From Desulfacinum sp. (GTDB lineage: Bacteria; Desulfobacterota; Syntrophobacteria; Syntrophobacterales; DSM-9756), in the NCBI GenBank assembly GCA_014359885.1, contig JACIYN010000017.1, forward strand, positions 35,001 to 99,000: a stretch of DNA of 64,000 nt. Direction: 5' to 3'. The position numbers were made by a program, and so were the translations under genes. This document shows positions 16,776 to 24,305 of the stretch, piece after piece. The notes under the pieces are model-generated. The model ran no database searches, was not told the origin of the DNA, and saw nothing but the letters and a program-made list of their open reading frames with translations. Numbering within the stretch: the first letter of the stretch is position 1; each line of letters begins with the position of its first letter.

Positions 16776-17354
16776 ATGATTAAGAAGCTGAAGAAGCGCT
16801 TCGGCAAGGCGGATCGCGAAGAATCCGTGGATGTCAAAAAGCGCAGCGGACTGCGGGAGGCGCTGGAAAGAACGACGGATGCCGTCACCTTCGCGGAGGC
16901 GGGCTTTCCGGAGCACGCCCGGGAGATTCTCGCGGAACCGGAAACCTTGGGGCGCAAGATCCTGGTGGTGGGGCACGAAGACAGTTTTTCGCGGCCCGTC
17001 ATCGACTACGCACTGGGGTTTGCGGAAAGAATGGGCTACGAAATCGTGGCCCTCAACGTGCTCCATCTTCCCAAGGAATCCAAGAAGGTCGGCCCGTATT
17101 GCTCCCTGATCGCCAAGGAATTCGAAAGCACCTGCGAGGAGAGCATCGCGGAATTTTTCCGGGAGGCTCGGGAGCGCGGAATCGGCTTCCACCACGTGGT
17201 CAAGGTGGGGGACCCCGACAAGTGCATCAAGGAAGTGACGAATGAGATCCGCCGGATTGAGTTCGTGATCAGCGAGCCGGAAGCCCTGCCCGAGGTGGTG
17301 GCCAAGGGCGAAGAGGTGGTGATTCCGGTTTATGCGGTGGCGGTGCCGGCCTAG
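16776..17354 (+). CDS. Universal-stress-like protein with N-terminal FAEAG module (192 aa)
   Basis: The 192-residue protein has a basic start (MIKKLKKRFGKADREE), the module DAVTFAEAGFPEHAREIL (about 35-52), then a Usp-like alpha/beta domain from GRKILVVGHEDSFS through YALGFAERMGYEIVALNVLHLP to FVISEP. The ATP-binding G-x2-G-x9-G(S/T) signature of UspA-type proteins is absent; the equivalent position reads ISEPEALPEVV, so nucleotide binding is doubtful. The C-terminal strand VVIPVYAVAV is typical of the fold. It lies 51 bases after the small FAEAG gene. A second protein of exactly the same length and layout is encoded at 17613. The exact role is unknown. Confidence 0.8.
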   Translation: MIKKLKKRFGKADREESVDVKKRSGLREALERTTDAVTFAEAGFPEHAREILAEPETLGRKILVVGHEDSFSRPVIDYALGFAERMGYEIVALNVLHLPKESKKVGPYCSLIAKEFESTCEESIAEFFREARERGIGFHHVVKVGDPDKCIKEVTNEIRRIEFVISEPEALPEVVAKGEEVVIPVYAVAVPA

Positions 17355-17411
17355 AAGAGGACGGGCTGGTGAGTGGAACTACCTAGACGATACGGAAGGG
17401 TGGGACACACG

Positions 17412-17498
17412 ATGGATACCCATTTCATCTTCGGGTTGGCATTGGTGGCGGTGGCCTTCGGACTTTGCTTCTGGTTTCGAAAAGAGGGCAAGCATTGA
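17412..17498 (+). CDS. 28-residue single-helix membrane peptide
   Basis: An ATG at 17412, preceded by GGAAGGGTGGG, opens a 28-codon frame: MDTHFIFGLALVAVAFGL, then CFWFRKEGKH and TGA. It has the form of a small inner-membrane protein: one hydrophobic helix of about 18 residues, an aromatic belt (CFWF) and a positive C-terminal tail that should stay in the cytoplasm. It lies between the two Usp-like genes on the same strand, 57 bases after the first. It may be a small subunit of the SLC13 transporter encoded downstream, or a membrane anchor for the Usp-like proteins. Both ideas are inference. Such short genes are easily missed. Confidence 0.6.
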   Translation: MDTHFIFGLALVAVAFGLCFWFRKEGKH

Positions 17499-17543
17499 GA
17501 GTTCTTACGGCGAAGATCATGGCCGCCCGTGGCGGCCGGTGAG

Positions 17544-17570
17544 AGGCGGGGCGTCCCGCCTTTTTCTTGG
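17544..17570 (+). terminator. Intra-operon hairpin with T tract (terminator or attenuator)
   Basis: AGGCGGG-GCGT-CCCGCCT forms a 7-bp stem with a four-base loop, followed directly by TTTTT (17561-17565 includes the last stem base). A second hairpin GGCCGCC-CGT-GGCGGCC lies just upstream at 17521-17537. It would reduce transcription of the second Usp-like gene and the transporter relative to the first genes. Confidence 0.7.
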
Positions 17571-17612
17571 CGGGGACACCGGAGATGGCATCGGACGAGA
17601 GGAGAACAGTCG

Positions 17613-18191
17613 ATGACGTGGAAAACGCTCAAGGGTCTTCTGAGTGCAGTGGGAATCGGCGGCGGTGGAAGAAGGAATCGTGGTGTGCGGGAAGCCATCG
17701 AGGCGTGCACGCAGGCCGTGGCCCTGGCGGAAGCCGGTCTTTCGCCCGAAAGCCCTTGCATCGATGCGCGGAACGAGGCGTCGGGGGCCAGGCATGTCCT
17801 GGTGTTGGGGGGCGAAGAGGGGTTTTCCCATGAGGTCATGGATTACGCCGTGGGGTTCGCCGCCCGGATGGGCTACCGAGTCGCGGCGCTGAGCGTCTTC
17901 AACGTGCCCTTGGCTGCCTCGGTCAACGACCGTTTTTATGCGGATATGGTGCTGGAATTCGAGAAAACCGCCCGGGAGGCGGGCGATGAATTCGCCGCCC
18001 GCGCTCGGGAGCGGGGGGTGGCCTTGGTTCATCATATCCGGCTGGGCGATCCGGACGGGGCCGTCAAGGAGGTCTGCGCGGAGGTGGGGTGCGTGGATTT
18101 CATCATCAGCGAGCCCTCCCTGGACGAAGGGACGGTGGCGGGAGAGACGGGCCCCGTGATCCCCGTCTATGCCATGGCGGCCGCGGCTTAA
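17613..18191 (+). CDS. Universal-stress-like protein with N-terminal FAEAG module, second copy (192 aa)
   Basis: The ATG at 17613 follows GAGAGGAGA. The 192-residue protein parallels the 16776 product throughout: EACTQAVALAEAGLSPES (module), HVLVLGGEEGFS, YAVGFAARMGYRVAALSVF, ARERGVALVHHIRLGDPDGAVKE, FIISEPSLDE and VIPVYAMAAAA. The two proteins are clear paralogues that have diverged well beyond recent duplication. As in the first copy, the nucleotide-binding glycine signature is replaced by ISEPS. Paired Usp-like proteins of equal size suggest a heterodimer. It is 218 bases upstream of the SLC13 transporter gene, on the same strand. Confidence 0.8.
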   Translation: MTWKTLKGLLSAVGIGGGGRRNRGVREAIEACTQAVALAEAGLSPESPCIDARNEASGARHVLVLGGEEGFSHEVMDYAVGFAARMGYRVAALSVFNVPLAASVNDRFYADMVLEFEKTAREAGDEFAARARERGVALVHHIRLGDPDGAVKEVCAEVGCVDFIISEPSLDEGTVAGETGPVIPVYAMAAAA

Positions 18192-18408
18192 CCGTCCGCT
18201 GCCCGGGTGCGAAGGAGAGGGCCTGTGGTGCCGCCTTTTGGTGCTTGTCAAGGATAATACTCTGTGCTAAAGGGAGATTACTAGTGAAAGTTTTCCTAAA
18301 TTGAATGTTCTCTCTCCGCTCCGGTACAACACCTGCTGTTCCAGCCTTGGTCCCTATGAATCTCGTTAGGACGGTTTGTCGCTTCTGGGAAAAAGGGAGG
18401 TAGCCGAT
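18192..18408 (+). promoter_or_regulatory. AT-rich leader of the SLC13 transporter gene
   Basis: This stretch is markedly less GC-rich than its surroundings and holds no gene. A GATAAT element occurs near 18252 and a very short frame GTG AAA GTT TTC CTA AAT TGA near 18284, but neither could be confirmed as a promoter or leader peptide. AGGGAGG at 18394-18400 is the ribosome site of the next gene. Confidence 0.35.
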
Positions 18409-20226
18409 TTGAGTCACGACATGATCCTGACCCTGGTGGTGTTGGCATTCGCGGTCGTTCTGTTCGTCTTCGAGTGGGTGCGGGTGGACGTGGTGGGCAT
18501 CATCATGATGGTCCTGTTGCCCCTCATGGGCTTGGTCACCCCTCAGCAGGCTTTCTCGGGTCTCAGTTCCAATGCGGTGGTCTCCATCATCGCCGTGATC
18601 ATCATCGGCGCCGGCCTCGATAAGACGGGGGTCATGAACAAGGTGGCCACCCCCATCATCAAGCTGGGAGGCGGCAGCGAGCGGCGCATCATGGCCCTGG
18701 TTTCCGGCACGGTGGGCATCATCTCCAGCATGATGCAGAACATCGGGGCGGCGGCCCTTTTCCTGCCGGCCACCCAGCGCATCTCCAAGCGGCTGGGCAT
18801 CCCCATCTCCCGGCTCCTCATGCCCATGGGGTTCTGCGCCATCATCGGCGGAACCCTCACTCTGGTGGGCGCCAGCCCGACCATTCTCCTCAATGATCTG
18901 CTGGTGCTGGAAGGAAAGAAGCTGGAGCCCTTCGGGCTCTTTACCCAAACGCCCATCGGTGTCTGCCTTCTGGCCTCGGCTATCCTCTATTTCATGGTGC
19001 TGGGAAAATATGTGCTGCCGGCGAGCGGAGGCGAGGCCGACAAGGGCATCACGGCCCAGTTGCTGGAACAGTATGCGGCTCTGGAACAGCCCTACGAAGT
19101 GGAGGTGCCGGAAGATTTCGACGGGCCCAAGACCCTGGAACAGCTGGGCCTTCGCCGGGATTACCTGGTCACGGTGGTGGCCGTGGGGAACCCGACCACG
19201 GGCAAGAAGAGGCTTACCGCCAGCAAGAATGATCCGGTTTCGCCGGGGGATTGCCTGGTGATTCTGGGCAACGTGGATCGCGTGAGGCGCATGGCTGAAG
19301 ACAAGGGATGGCGGCTGAAGGATGGCCTCGATTACTTCGCCGATGATTTCGCCCGTACCAACGCCGGCGTGGTGGAAACGGTCGTGTCGCCCCGCTCGGA
19401 GCTCATCGGGAAGACCTTGGCCGAGGTAGACTTTCTCAACCGCTTTCGCGTGAACCCCGTGGCCATCAACACCGGCGACCGCATCTACTATTCGGGCATC
19501 AATCACGTGCGGCTGAAGATGGGCGATGTGATCCTGCTGCAGGGGCCGTGGGATCGGCTGCACCGCATTCGCAACCTCCCCCAGCCGCGCATCCTGACCT
19601 TCGCCACGCCGCTGGAAGGCGAGATCCTTCGGCCGGAAAAGGCGAAGCTGGCGATCTTCTGGCTGGCCCTGGCCCTGGCTCAGATCATCTTCTTCAAGGT
19701 GCGCCTGTCCGTGGCTCTCATGTCCGGCGCCTTGGGCATGGTCATTACGGGCGTGCTTTCCGTGGACGAAGCCTACCAGTCCGTGGACTGGATGACGGTC
19801 TTTCTGCTGGCCGGCCTGATCCCGCTCGGCATCGCCTTTGAACAGACGGGGACGGCGGCCTTCATCGCCAAGAAGGTGCTGGAGATCGTGGGGCAGGTGT
19901 CGCCCATCGGGCTGCTGGCCGTGGTGGGGATCATGACCTCCTTTTTCACCCTGGTCATTTCCAACGTGGGCGCCACGGTGCTTCTGGTGCCGCTTTGCAT
20001 GAACATGGCGGTGATGGCTGGAGGTGATCCGCGCATGGCCGCTCTGGTGGTGGGACTTTCGGCATCCAACACCTTCGTGCTCCCCACGCACCAGGTGAAC
20101 GCCCTGGTGATGCGCCCCGGAGGGTACCGCACGGTGGATTACGCCAAGGCCGGCGGCATTATGACGATCCTCTTCCTGGCCATCGAATTGACCGTGATCT
20201 ATTTCTTCTACGGCGTTTCCGGCTAG
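18409..20226 (+). CDS. SLC13/DASS-family anion permease with two TrkA-C (RCK_C) domains
   Basis: A TTG start at 18409, 8 bases after AGGGAGG, gives 605 residues; ATG 18421 is the alternative. The N-terminal membrane half has the DASS features (GLSSNAVVSIIAVIIIGAGL, MQNIGAAALFLPATQRISK, VGASPTILLNDLL). Two RCK_C domains follow (about 215-300 and 305-385), with EQLGLRRDYLVTVV and TLAEVDFLNRFRVNPVAIN. The C-terminal membrane half ends with SNVGATVLLVPLCMNMAVMAGG and SASNTFVLPTHQVNALVM. Relatives carry sulfate, dicarboxylates or related anions with sodium. In a sulfate reducer sulfate is a plausible substrate, but the sequence does not prove it. Its place after the Usp-like pair suggests gating or stress control of uptake. 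Confidence 0.88.
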   Translation: MSHDMILTLVVLAFAVVLFVFEWVRVDVVGIIMMVLLPLMGLVTPQQAFSGLSSNAVVSIIAVIIIGAGLDKTGVMNKVATPIIKLGGGSERRIMALVSGTVGIISSMMQNIGAAALFLPATQRISKRLGIPISRLLMPMGFCAIIGGTLTLVGASPTILLNDLLVLEGKKLEPFGLFTQTPIGVCLLASAILYFMVLGKYVLPASGGEADKGITAQLLEQYAALEQPYEVEVPEDFDGPKTLEQLGLRRDYLVTVVAVGNPTTGKKRLTASKNDPVSPGDCLVILGNVDRVRRMAEDKGWRLKDGLDYFADDFARTNAGVVETVVSPRSELIGKTLAEVDFLNRFRVNPVAINTGDRIYYSGINHVRLKMGDVILLQGPWDRLHRIRNLPQPRILTFATPLEGEILRPEKAKLAIFWLALALAQIIFFKVRLSVALMSGALGMVITGVLSVDEAYQSVDWMTVFLLAGLIPLGIAFEQTGTAAFIAKKVLEIVGQVSPIGLLAVVGIMTSFFTLVISNVGATVLLVPLCMNMAVMAGGDPRMAALVVGLSASNTFVLPTHQVNALVMRPGGYRTVDYAKAGGIMTILFLAIELTVIYFFYGVSG

Positions 20227-20236
20227 CCGAAAAGGA

Positions 20237-20265
20237 ATGGCGCGGGGCCCAAGGCCCTGCGCCAT
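20237..20265. terminator. Long hairpin after the SLC13 gene
   Basis: ATGGCGCGGGGCC-CAA-GGCCCTGCGCCAT has arms of 13 bases but no T tract after it. It may be a Rho-assisted terminator or 3' stabiliser. Confidence 0.55.
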
Positions 20266-20272
20266 CACCATC

Positions 20273-20413
20273 AATCCCCCCAACCCCCCTTTGCAAAAGG
20301 GGGGAGCATCTTGCGACCCATCCAACCCACCGCGACCCTTCACTCATCCCCCATCACGGCAGCCGGATTACGGGCCATCTCCCCAATCTCCTCTGGAAAG
20401 GGGGGAGCATCCT
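20273..20413. repeat. CCCCCC-rich dispersed repeat, two copies
   Basis: AATCCCCCCAACCCCCCTTT followed by GCAAAAGGGGGGAGCATC at 20273-20310 is a palindromic C/G-tract element. A degenerate copy (CTCCCCAATCTCCTCTGGAAA then GGGGGGAGCATC) lies at about 20378-20413, and a third at 35602-35637. No gene lies in 20227-20501. Confidence 0.65.
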
Positions 20414-20464
20414 TACCCGTCACTCCTCGTCACACTTCGCTCCTCACAGCCGGCGGATAGAACG

Positions 20465-20507
20465 AATCACGGCCCACGGACCACGGATTACGGATCACGG
20501 ATTACGG
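20465..20507 (-). repeat. Heptamer array (CCGTRAT type) at the 3' end of the DHH gene
   Basis: Read on the minus strand, the units are CCGTAAT, CCGTGAT, CCGTAAT, CCGTGGT, CCGTGGG, each seven bases. The TAA stop of the DHH gene (20502-20504) is the TAA of the first unit. Confidence 0.85.
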
Positions 20508-21524
20508 GGCCAGCCGGCGGCGGACGAAGCGAGCGTAGGCCAGGGGCGTTTTTCGCACAACCACGTCTTCCAGGTTTTCCAAGGGGATCTCGGCGCGGGC
20601 GGCGGCCCTGTGGCCGCCGGCGCTCCCGTAGGCGCCGAAGGCCTTCTGGATGCTTTTGCCTGCATCCTTTCGGTAGCCGTCGTTTCTCACGATCACCACC
20701 AGGGTGTTTCCCACGATTCCGCTGACGATGCTCCAGGAGATATCGTGCACTTTCAAGAGGAAGTCGGCCAGGATGACCAGGATGTCCGCCGAGGGTATCT
20801 TCTGGAGATGGGTGTAGATCCGGTCCTTGGCCACGGTCTTGTTTTCCAGGGCCTCGCGAAAATAGGCGAGATCCTTCAGGGCCAGGTCCGAGATCTCGAT
20901 CTTTCGAAGGACGTTATGGTTGATCTTGTCGAAGAGGTAGTGGAAGGCCCGCACGTCCTCTTCGCGGCTTTGCCGCTCGAAGTTCTGGGTGTCCGTCTTG
21001 ATGCCGTAGATGAGGGCCGTGGCCAGGGTCTGGGAGGGTTTGATGCGCGCGGCCCGGAGGTACTCGGTGAAGATGGTGGAGGTGGCGCCGTAGTCGGGCC
21101 GGATGTCCACGAAGGGGACGTCGCTGCAGGCCGTGAGCGGATGGTGGTCGATCACGGCCGTGTACGGGATGTTGCGGAAGACGTCGTTATGGCAGGGTTG
21201 TCCGTCCACCAGGAGGAACTTGTCGTAGTCGGCCAGGGCTTTTTCCTTGATGGGCACCAGGGGCAGTTTGAGCAGCCGCACCATGGTGAGATTGTTGAGT
21301 CGTTTGATGGGGCGGATGATCCCCACGGTGGTGGATTGGACGCGGCGCCACAGAAGGCGCCTCAGGGCGAAGGCGGAGGCGATGGCGTCCGGATCGGGGT
21401 CGATGGTGATGAGCACGCGGTCTTTGAAATGGAGGAGCCCGTAGAGTTTCTTGAGGGCTTCCTGGCGGGAACGGGGGCGTCGGGGGGCGCCGTCGGCCTT
21501 GGCGTTTGGGGTCTTGGTCGTCAT
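20502..21524 (-). CDS. DHH/DHHA1-family phosphoesterase (NrnA-like)
   Basis: The 340-residue protein is taken from ATG 21524 (MTTKTPNAKADG); upstream in-frame codons run into the tRNA-Gly region and are not coding. The DHH phosphoesterase motifs are ITIDPDPDAIASAFAL (usually DxDxxxS), LLVDGQP, and VIDHHPLTACSD, the name-giving DHH. The DHHA1 domain ends with GSAGGHRAAARAEIP, the GGGHxxAAG-type substrate loop. Relatives are nano-RNases and pAp phosphatases (NrnA) or cyclic-dinucleotide phosphodiesterases. The first Asp motif reads DPDPDA instead of HxxPDGDA, a known variant in single-domain relatives. It is probably cytoplasmic. No strong ribosome site is seen, so it may be read through from upstream. 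Its stop lies inside a heptamer repeat. Confidence 0.85.
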   Translation of the reverse strand: MTTKTPNAKADGAPRRPRSRQEALKKLYGLLHFKDRVLITIDPDPDAIASAFALRRLLWRRVQSTTVGIIRPIKRLNNLTMVRLLKLPLVPIKEKALADYDKFLLVDGQPCHNDVFRNIPYTAVIDHHPLTACSDVPFVDIRPDYGATSTIFTEYLRAARIKPSQTLATALIYGIKTDTQNFERQSREEDVRAFHYLFDKINHNVLRKIEISDLALKDLAYFREALENKTVAKDRIYTHLQKIPSADILVILADFLLKVHDISWSIVSGIVGNTLVVIVRNDGYRKDAGKSIQKAFGAYGSAGGHRAAARAEIPLENLEDVVVRKTPLAYARFVRRRLAP

Positions 21525-21537
21525 GGGGGCGGCCTGC

Positions 21538-21568
21538 ACAAAAAAAGGGGTGGCGACCCACCCCTTTT
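21538..21568 (-). terminator. Terminator downstream of tRNA-Gly
   Basis: On the minus strand AAAAGGGGTGG-GTCG-CCACCCCTTTT is followed by further T residues. It lies 12 bases after the tRNA 3' end and ahead of the DHH start. Confidence 0.85.
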
Positions 21569-21579
21569 CGTGTTCATCT

Positions 21580-21654
21580 TGGAGCGGGAAACGGGATTCG
21601 AACCCGCGACTTCGACCTTGGCAAGGTCGCACTCTACCACTGAGTTATTCCCGC
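21580..21654 (-). tRNA. tRNA-Gly (anticodon GCC)
   Basis: The minus strand folds as a 75-base tRNA. Acceptor arms are GCGGGAA and TTCCCGC, the anticodon loop is CTTGCCAAG with GCC, the T arm has GGTTCGAATCC, and CCA is encoded. Confidence 0.97.
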
Positions 21655-21760
21655 TCAGTTCGTGGGTGTATTTACCTGAGACCGTTTCGGGAGTCAAGGA
21701 AAAAAATGCCCCCGAACGTCCGATAAGATATATTATGTAAACTCATGCGGAGGTGCGCCC

Positions 21761-22678
21761 ATGACCACCGGAATCCTCTACCACCCCAGCTTCAGCCGCC
21801 GGAGCTACCTCACCCAGGGATCCCGACTGCAGGACTTTCCCCAGGCCCTGGAACCGCTCCTGAAACACCCCCAGTTCCGCCTCTTCGAATCGCCCCCCAT
21901 CGACGAGGACTGGGTCCTCAAGGTCCACACCCCGGATCTTCTGGAAGGCGTTTACGAGGATCCTCTCTGTTCCACCGCCTGGCATTCGGCGGGTGGCGTC
22001 GCCCGGGCGGCGGAACTCATCGCCCGGGGCGAGATCTCCAACGCCTTCGCCTTCATTGGCGCCGGCGGCCACCATTCGGGTCGGAACTTCTTCGGCGGCT
22101 ATTGCTGCTTCAACGATGTGGTCATCGCCATGACCATTCTTCGCGAAATGCACGGCGTGAAGCGGTTCGCCATTCTGGACACCGACGCCCACCACGGGGA
22201 CGGCACGCGGGATCTGGTGCGAACCGACCCGGACGTTCTCCATGTGTGCGTCTGTTACAGCTCCTACCAGTCCAAGGACGGCACCAAGGTGGATGTTCCG
22301 GCTCCCGGGGGCCTTTCCCCCTGGCGGGCGGCCACGTTTGGTGCAACCGGCGATGCAACGGACCGGGACGTGGATCGGGCCTACTATGAGACGGCCCGGG
22401 AGGCCTTCTACGAGCGGTGTCTCGCCTTCGGCCCGGAGCTCATCTTCTGGTACTTCGGCTTCGACACCCACCGCGGCGACTACGGCGACCTGGGCCTCAG
22501 CCGAAAGGCCTACCTCCTGATCGCGCACATGATGCGCGACCTGGCCGACAAGGCGTGCGAGGGACGCCTGGAGGTGGTCTTGGGGGGCGGATCCCGCAGC
22601 GACATCGCCCGCCGGTGCATCCCGCCCGTCATTGCGGTTTTGGGCGATCTGGAATGGGAGGATTCTCTTCTTCCATAA
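21761..22678 (+). CDS. Histone-deacetylase-fold deacylase (AcuC/HdaH-like)
   Basis: The ATG at 21761 follows GCGGAGG and gives 305 residues. Class II HDAC-type motifs are present: GGHHSGRNFFGGYCCFNDV (the HH general-base pair and cavity), ILDTDAHHGDGTRD (zinc ligands Asp and His) and WYFGFDTHRGDYGDL (third zinc ligand Asp). These enzymes remove acyl groups from small molecules such as acetylpolyamines or from protein lysines. The length is typical for bacterial single-domain members. It is followed 108 bases later by the Tpt1-like gene on the same strand. The substrate cannot be told from sequence. Confidence 0.93.
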   Translation: MTTGILYHPSFSRRSYLTQGSRLQDFPQALEPLLKHPQFRLFESPPIDEDWVLKVHTPDLLEGVYEDPLCSTAWHSAGGVARAAELIARGEISNAFAFIGAGGHHSGRNFFGGYCCFNDVVIAMTILREMHGVKRFAILDTDAHHGDGTRDLVRTDPDVLHVCVCYSSYQSKDGTKVDVPAPGGLSPWRAATFGATGDATDRDVDRAYYETAREAFYERCLAFGPELIFWYFGFDTHRGDYGDLGLSRKAYLLIAHMMRDLADKACEGRLEVVLGGGSRSDIARRCIPPVIAVLGDLEWEDSLLP

Positions 22679-22786
22679 TTTCTCAGACGATCCACCGAAT
22701 GCGCTACCCGCCCCGGGGAGTTTCCTGCTATCCTACCGCTCTCGTCCCGATGATCACAAGGAAGAGCGCGGAGGCCAAGACGATCC

Positions 22787-23575
22787 ATGAAGATGCCCCA
22801 CAAGACCCTGGCCAAGACCCTCACGACGATTCTCACGCGGGTGCCTTCCGAATACGGCCTTTTCTGGGATCCGGACGGCACCATGCCCTGGAAGGAATGC
22901 TACTGGGCCCTGCAGGAAGATCCGGCGCTACGGTTTGTGCGCGAATCAAATATTCGAGAGCTCCTTCTCCTGGGCCACGATCTTCCGGTGGTGCTGGAAG
23001 AAGGCCGCCTGCGGCTCTGCGACGAGGAACGCAGCGCGGCGCGTTACGAGCCGGCCGAACCGCCGGAGCGCCTTTTTGCGGGCTTACGGCGAAGGCAGTA
23101 CCAGGCCGTGGAAAAGACGGGGCTGCAGCCCGGCGGCCGGGCCTTTGTTCCCCTCTTCGAGGATCCGGACACGGCCGAGCGGATCGCGCGGCGCCGGGGT
23201 ACGGACGTCCTGGTGGCGGGGGTCCGGGCCGGTGAGGCTGCAGCCGGCGGTGTCGTTTTCTGGAAGGCGGGAAACGGGATGTATCTTGTGGACGAACTTC
23301 CGCCCCAATGGATGGACCTGCCCAAGCTTTCCGCAACGGAACTGGAAGCTCTGGAAGCCGAGGCCCAGAGGGCCCGGGAGAAAAAACGAAAAAAGGAGGC
23401 TCCCGCCCCCGAGCCGGAGATTCCCGGCGCCGTGCGCATCGGAAGGCGCCACCTTCGCGGGATGTTTCCCGAAGCCGCCTTCGACCACGAGGAAGCCGCG
23501 CGGAAAGGCCGAAACAGGAAGGGAAAGGGCTGGAAAAAGGAAGCGCGGAAAGAGCGGCGCAAAAGGGAATTGTAG
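22787..23575 (+). CDS. Divergent RNA 2'-phosphotransferase (Tpt1/KptA)-like protein
   Basis: The 262-residue protein starts at ATG 22787 with GGAGG 12 bases upstream. Its layout follows Tpt1/KptA: an N-terminal winged-helix part (KTLAKTLTTIL, EYGLFWDPDG), then the ADP-ribosyltransferase-like C-terminal half with TGLQPGGRAFVPLFEDPDTA, ERIARRRG, GGVVFWKAGNGMYLVDELPP. The tail is basic and Lys/Arg-rich. In Tpt1 the N-terminal catalytic pair is Arg-His in a LRHxPE segment; here that segment reads LTRVPSE, so the pair is not conserved. The family removes a 2'-phosphate from RNA using NAD and also ADP-ribosylates nucleic-acid ends. Activity here is uncertain. Confidence 0.7.
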   Translation: MKMPHKTLAKTLTTILTRVPSEYGLFWDPDGTMPWKECYWALQEDPALRFVRESNIRELLLLGHDLPVVLEEGRLRLCDEERSAARYEPAEPPERLFAGLRRRQYQAVEKTGLQPGGRAFVPLFEDPDTAERIARRRGTDVLVAGVRAGEAAAGGVVFWKAGNGMYLVDELPPQWMDLPKLSATELEALEAEAQRAREKKRKKEAPAPEPEIPGAVRIGRRHLRGMFPEAAFDHEEAARKGRNRKGKGWKKEARKERRKREL

Positions 23576-23835
23576 CACGCTATGGGGCCCGGCTTCCCGG
23601 AGCCTGTGATAGCCTTTTTGTCACCGTCTCGTAGTCCAGGTTGAGATCGCGGGGCCGCTTTTCCGTTAAGCCCGTGCGTCCCACGGTCCTATGGTCTAGT
23701 CGAATGGCCCATGCCTCCTCAAGGAGGATCCTCAGCAATTCGCTTACCCAATGGCCCATGGTGGGGCCGCCTCTGACCTGGGGCCTTTTCTTAGAATGCG
23801 GGCTCGTGTTAGGTTCGTTGGAGGGAGGTGGGTGT
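23576..23835. other. Non-coding stretch
   Basis: No gene, terminator or clear promoter is seen in this 260-base stretch between the Tpt1-like and coiled-coil genes. The coiled-coil frame extends upstream but without coding character. Confidence 0.4.
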
Positions 23836-24276
23836 ATGGAGATCAAGGAAGCCATTCGTGCCGTGTTTCAGGAGCTCATCGTCCCTGAGTTGGACGAGAT
23901 CCGGCGGGATCAGGTCGAGATGAAGGGGCGTCTGGCCGCAATCGACAAGTGCATCGACGATGTGCATGCGCGGATGGATGATGTGCACGCCCGCTTGGAT
24001 GATGTGAGCGGCCACCTGGTGGACCAGAGCCGCCGGATCGACGAGATCAACGGACGGATCGATTCCGTTCGCGAGGAGCTGGGCCGGCGGATCGATGAGA
24101 TCCATGGACGGATCGATTCCGTTCGTGAGGAGTTGGGCCGGCGGATCGATGAGACCAACCGGCGGCTGGATCGCCTCTACGAAGTGATCGTGCGCCGCGA
24201 AGAACACGATTTGTTGGAACAGCGCCTGGCAGCGCTGGAGCGGGATGTGGCGGAGCTGAAACAAAGAGTGGCCTGA
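23836..24276 (+). CDS. Coiled-coil protein with 18-residue repeats
   Basis: The ATG at 23836 follows GGGAGGTGGG and gives 146 residues with no signal peptide or membrane helix. Nearly the whole protein is a predicted coiled coil with short heptad units (DDVHARMDDVHARLDDV). It also holds an 18-residue tandem repeat (RRIDEI-GRIDSVREELG), mirrored in the DNA as a 54-base repeat at about 24031-24144. The end has ALERDVAELKQRV. The function is unknown. It resembles cytoplasmic scaffold or DUF1640-type coiled-coil proteins. It is transcribed alone, with an inverted repeat directly after its stop. Confidence 0.75.
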   Translation: MEIKEAIRAVFQELIVPELDEIRRDQVEMKGRLAAIDKCIDDVHARMDDVHARLDDVSGHLVDQSRRIDEINGRIDSVREELGRRIDEIHGRIDSVREELGRRIDETNRRLDRLYEVIVRREEHDLLEQRLAALERDVAELKQRVA

Positions 24277-24305
24277 TCGGACAATCTCCCATGGAGCCTG
24301 TCCGA
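24277..24305. repeat. Head-to-head pair of GGAGCYTGTCCGA ends
   Basis: TCGGACA (24277-24283) and TGTCCGA (24299-24305) face each other around ATCTCCCATGGAGCC, just after the coiled-coil stop. The sequence matches the terminal inverted repeats of the small elements at 39161 and 61164. TTTTTTT follows, so it may also terminate transcription. The remaining stretch to 24481 has no gene. Confidence 0.55.

Noticed and set aside
18284..18304. Tiny leader peptide frame before the SLC13 gene
   Set aside because: Six codons with a fair ribosome site, but no amino-acid bias, hairpin or terminator that would make it an attenuator.
18106..20343. A 745-residue minus-strand frame opposite the SLC13 gene
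   Set aside because: It is His- and Gly-rich shadow reading of a GC-rich gene with no family motif. The plus strand has clear transporter motifs.
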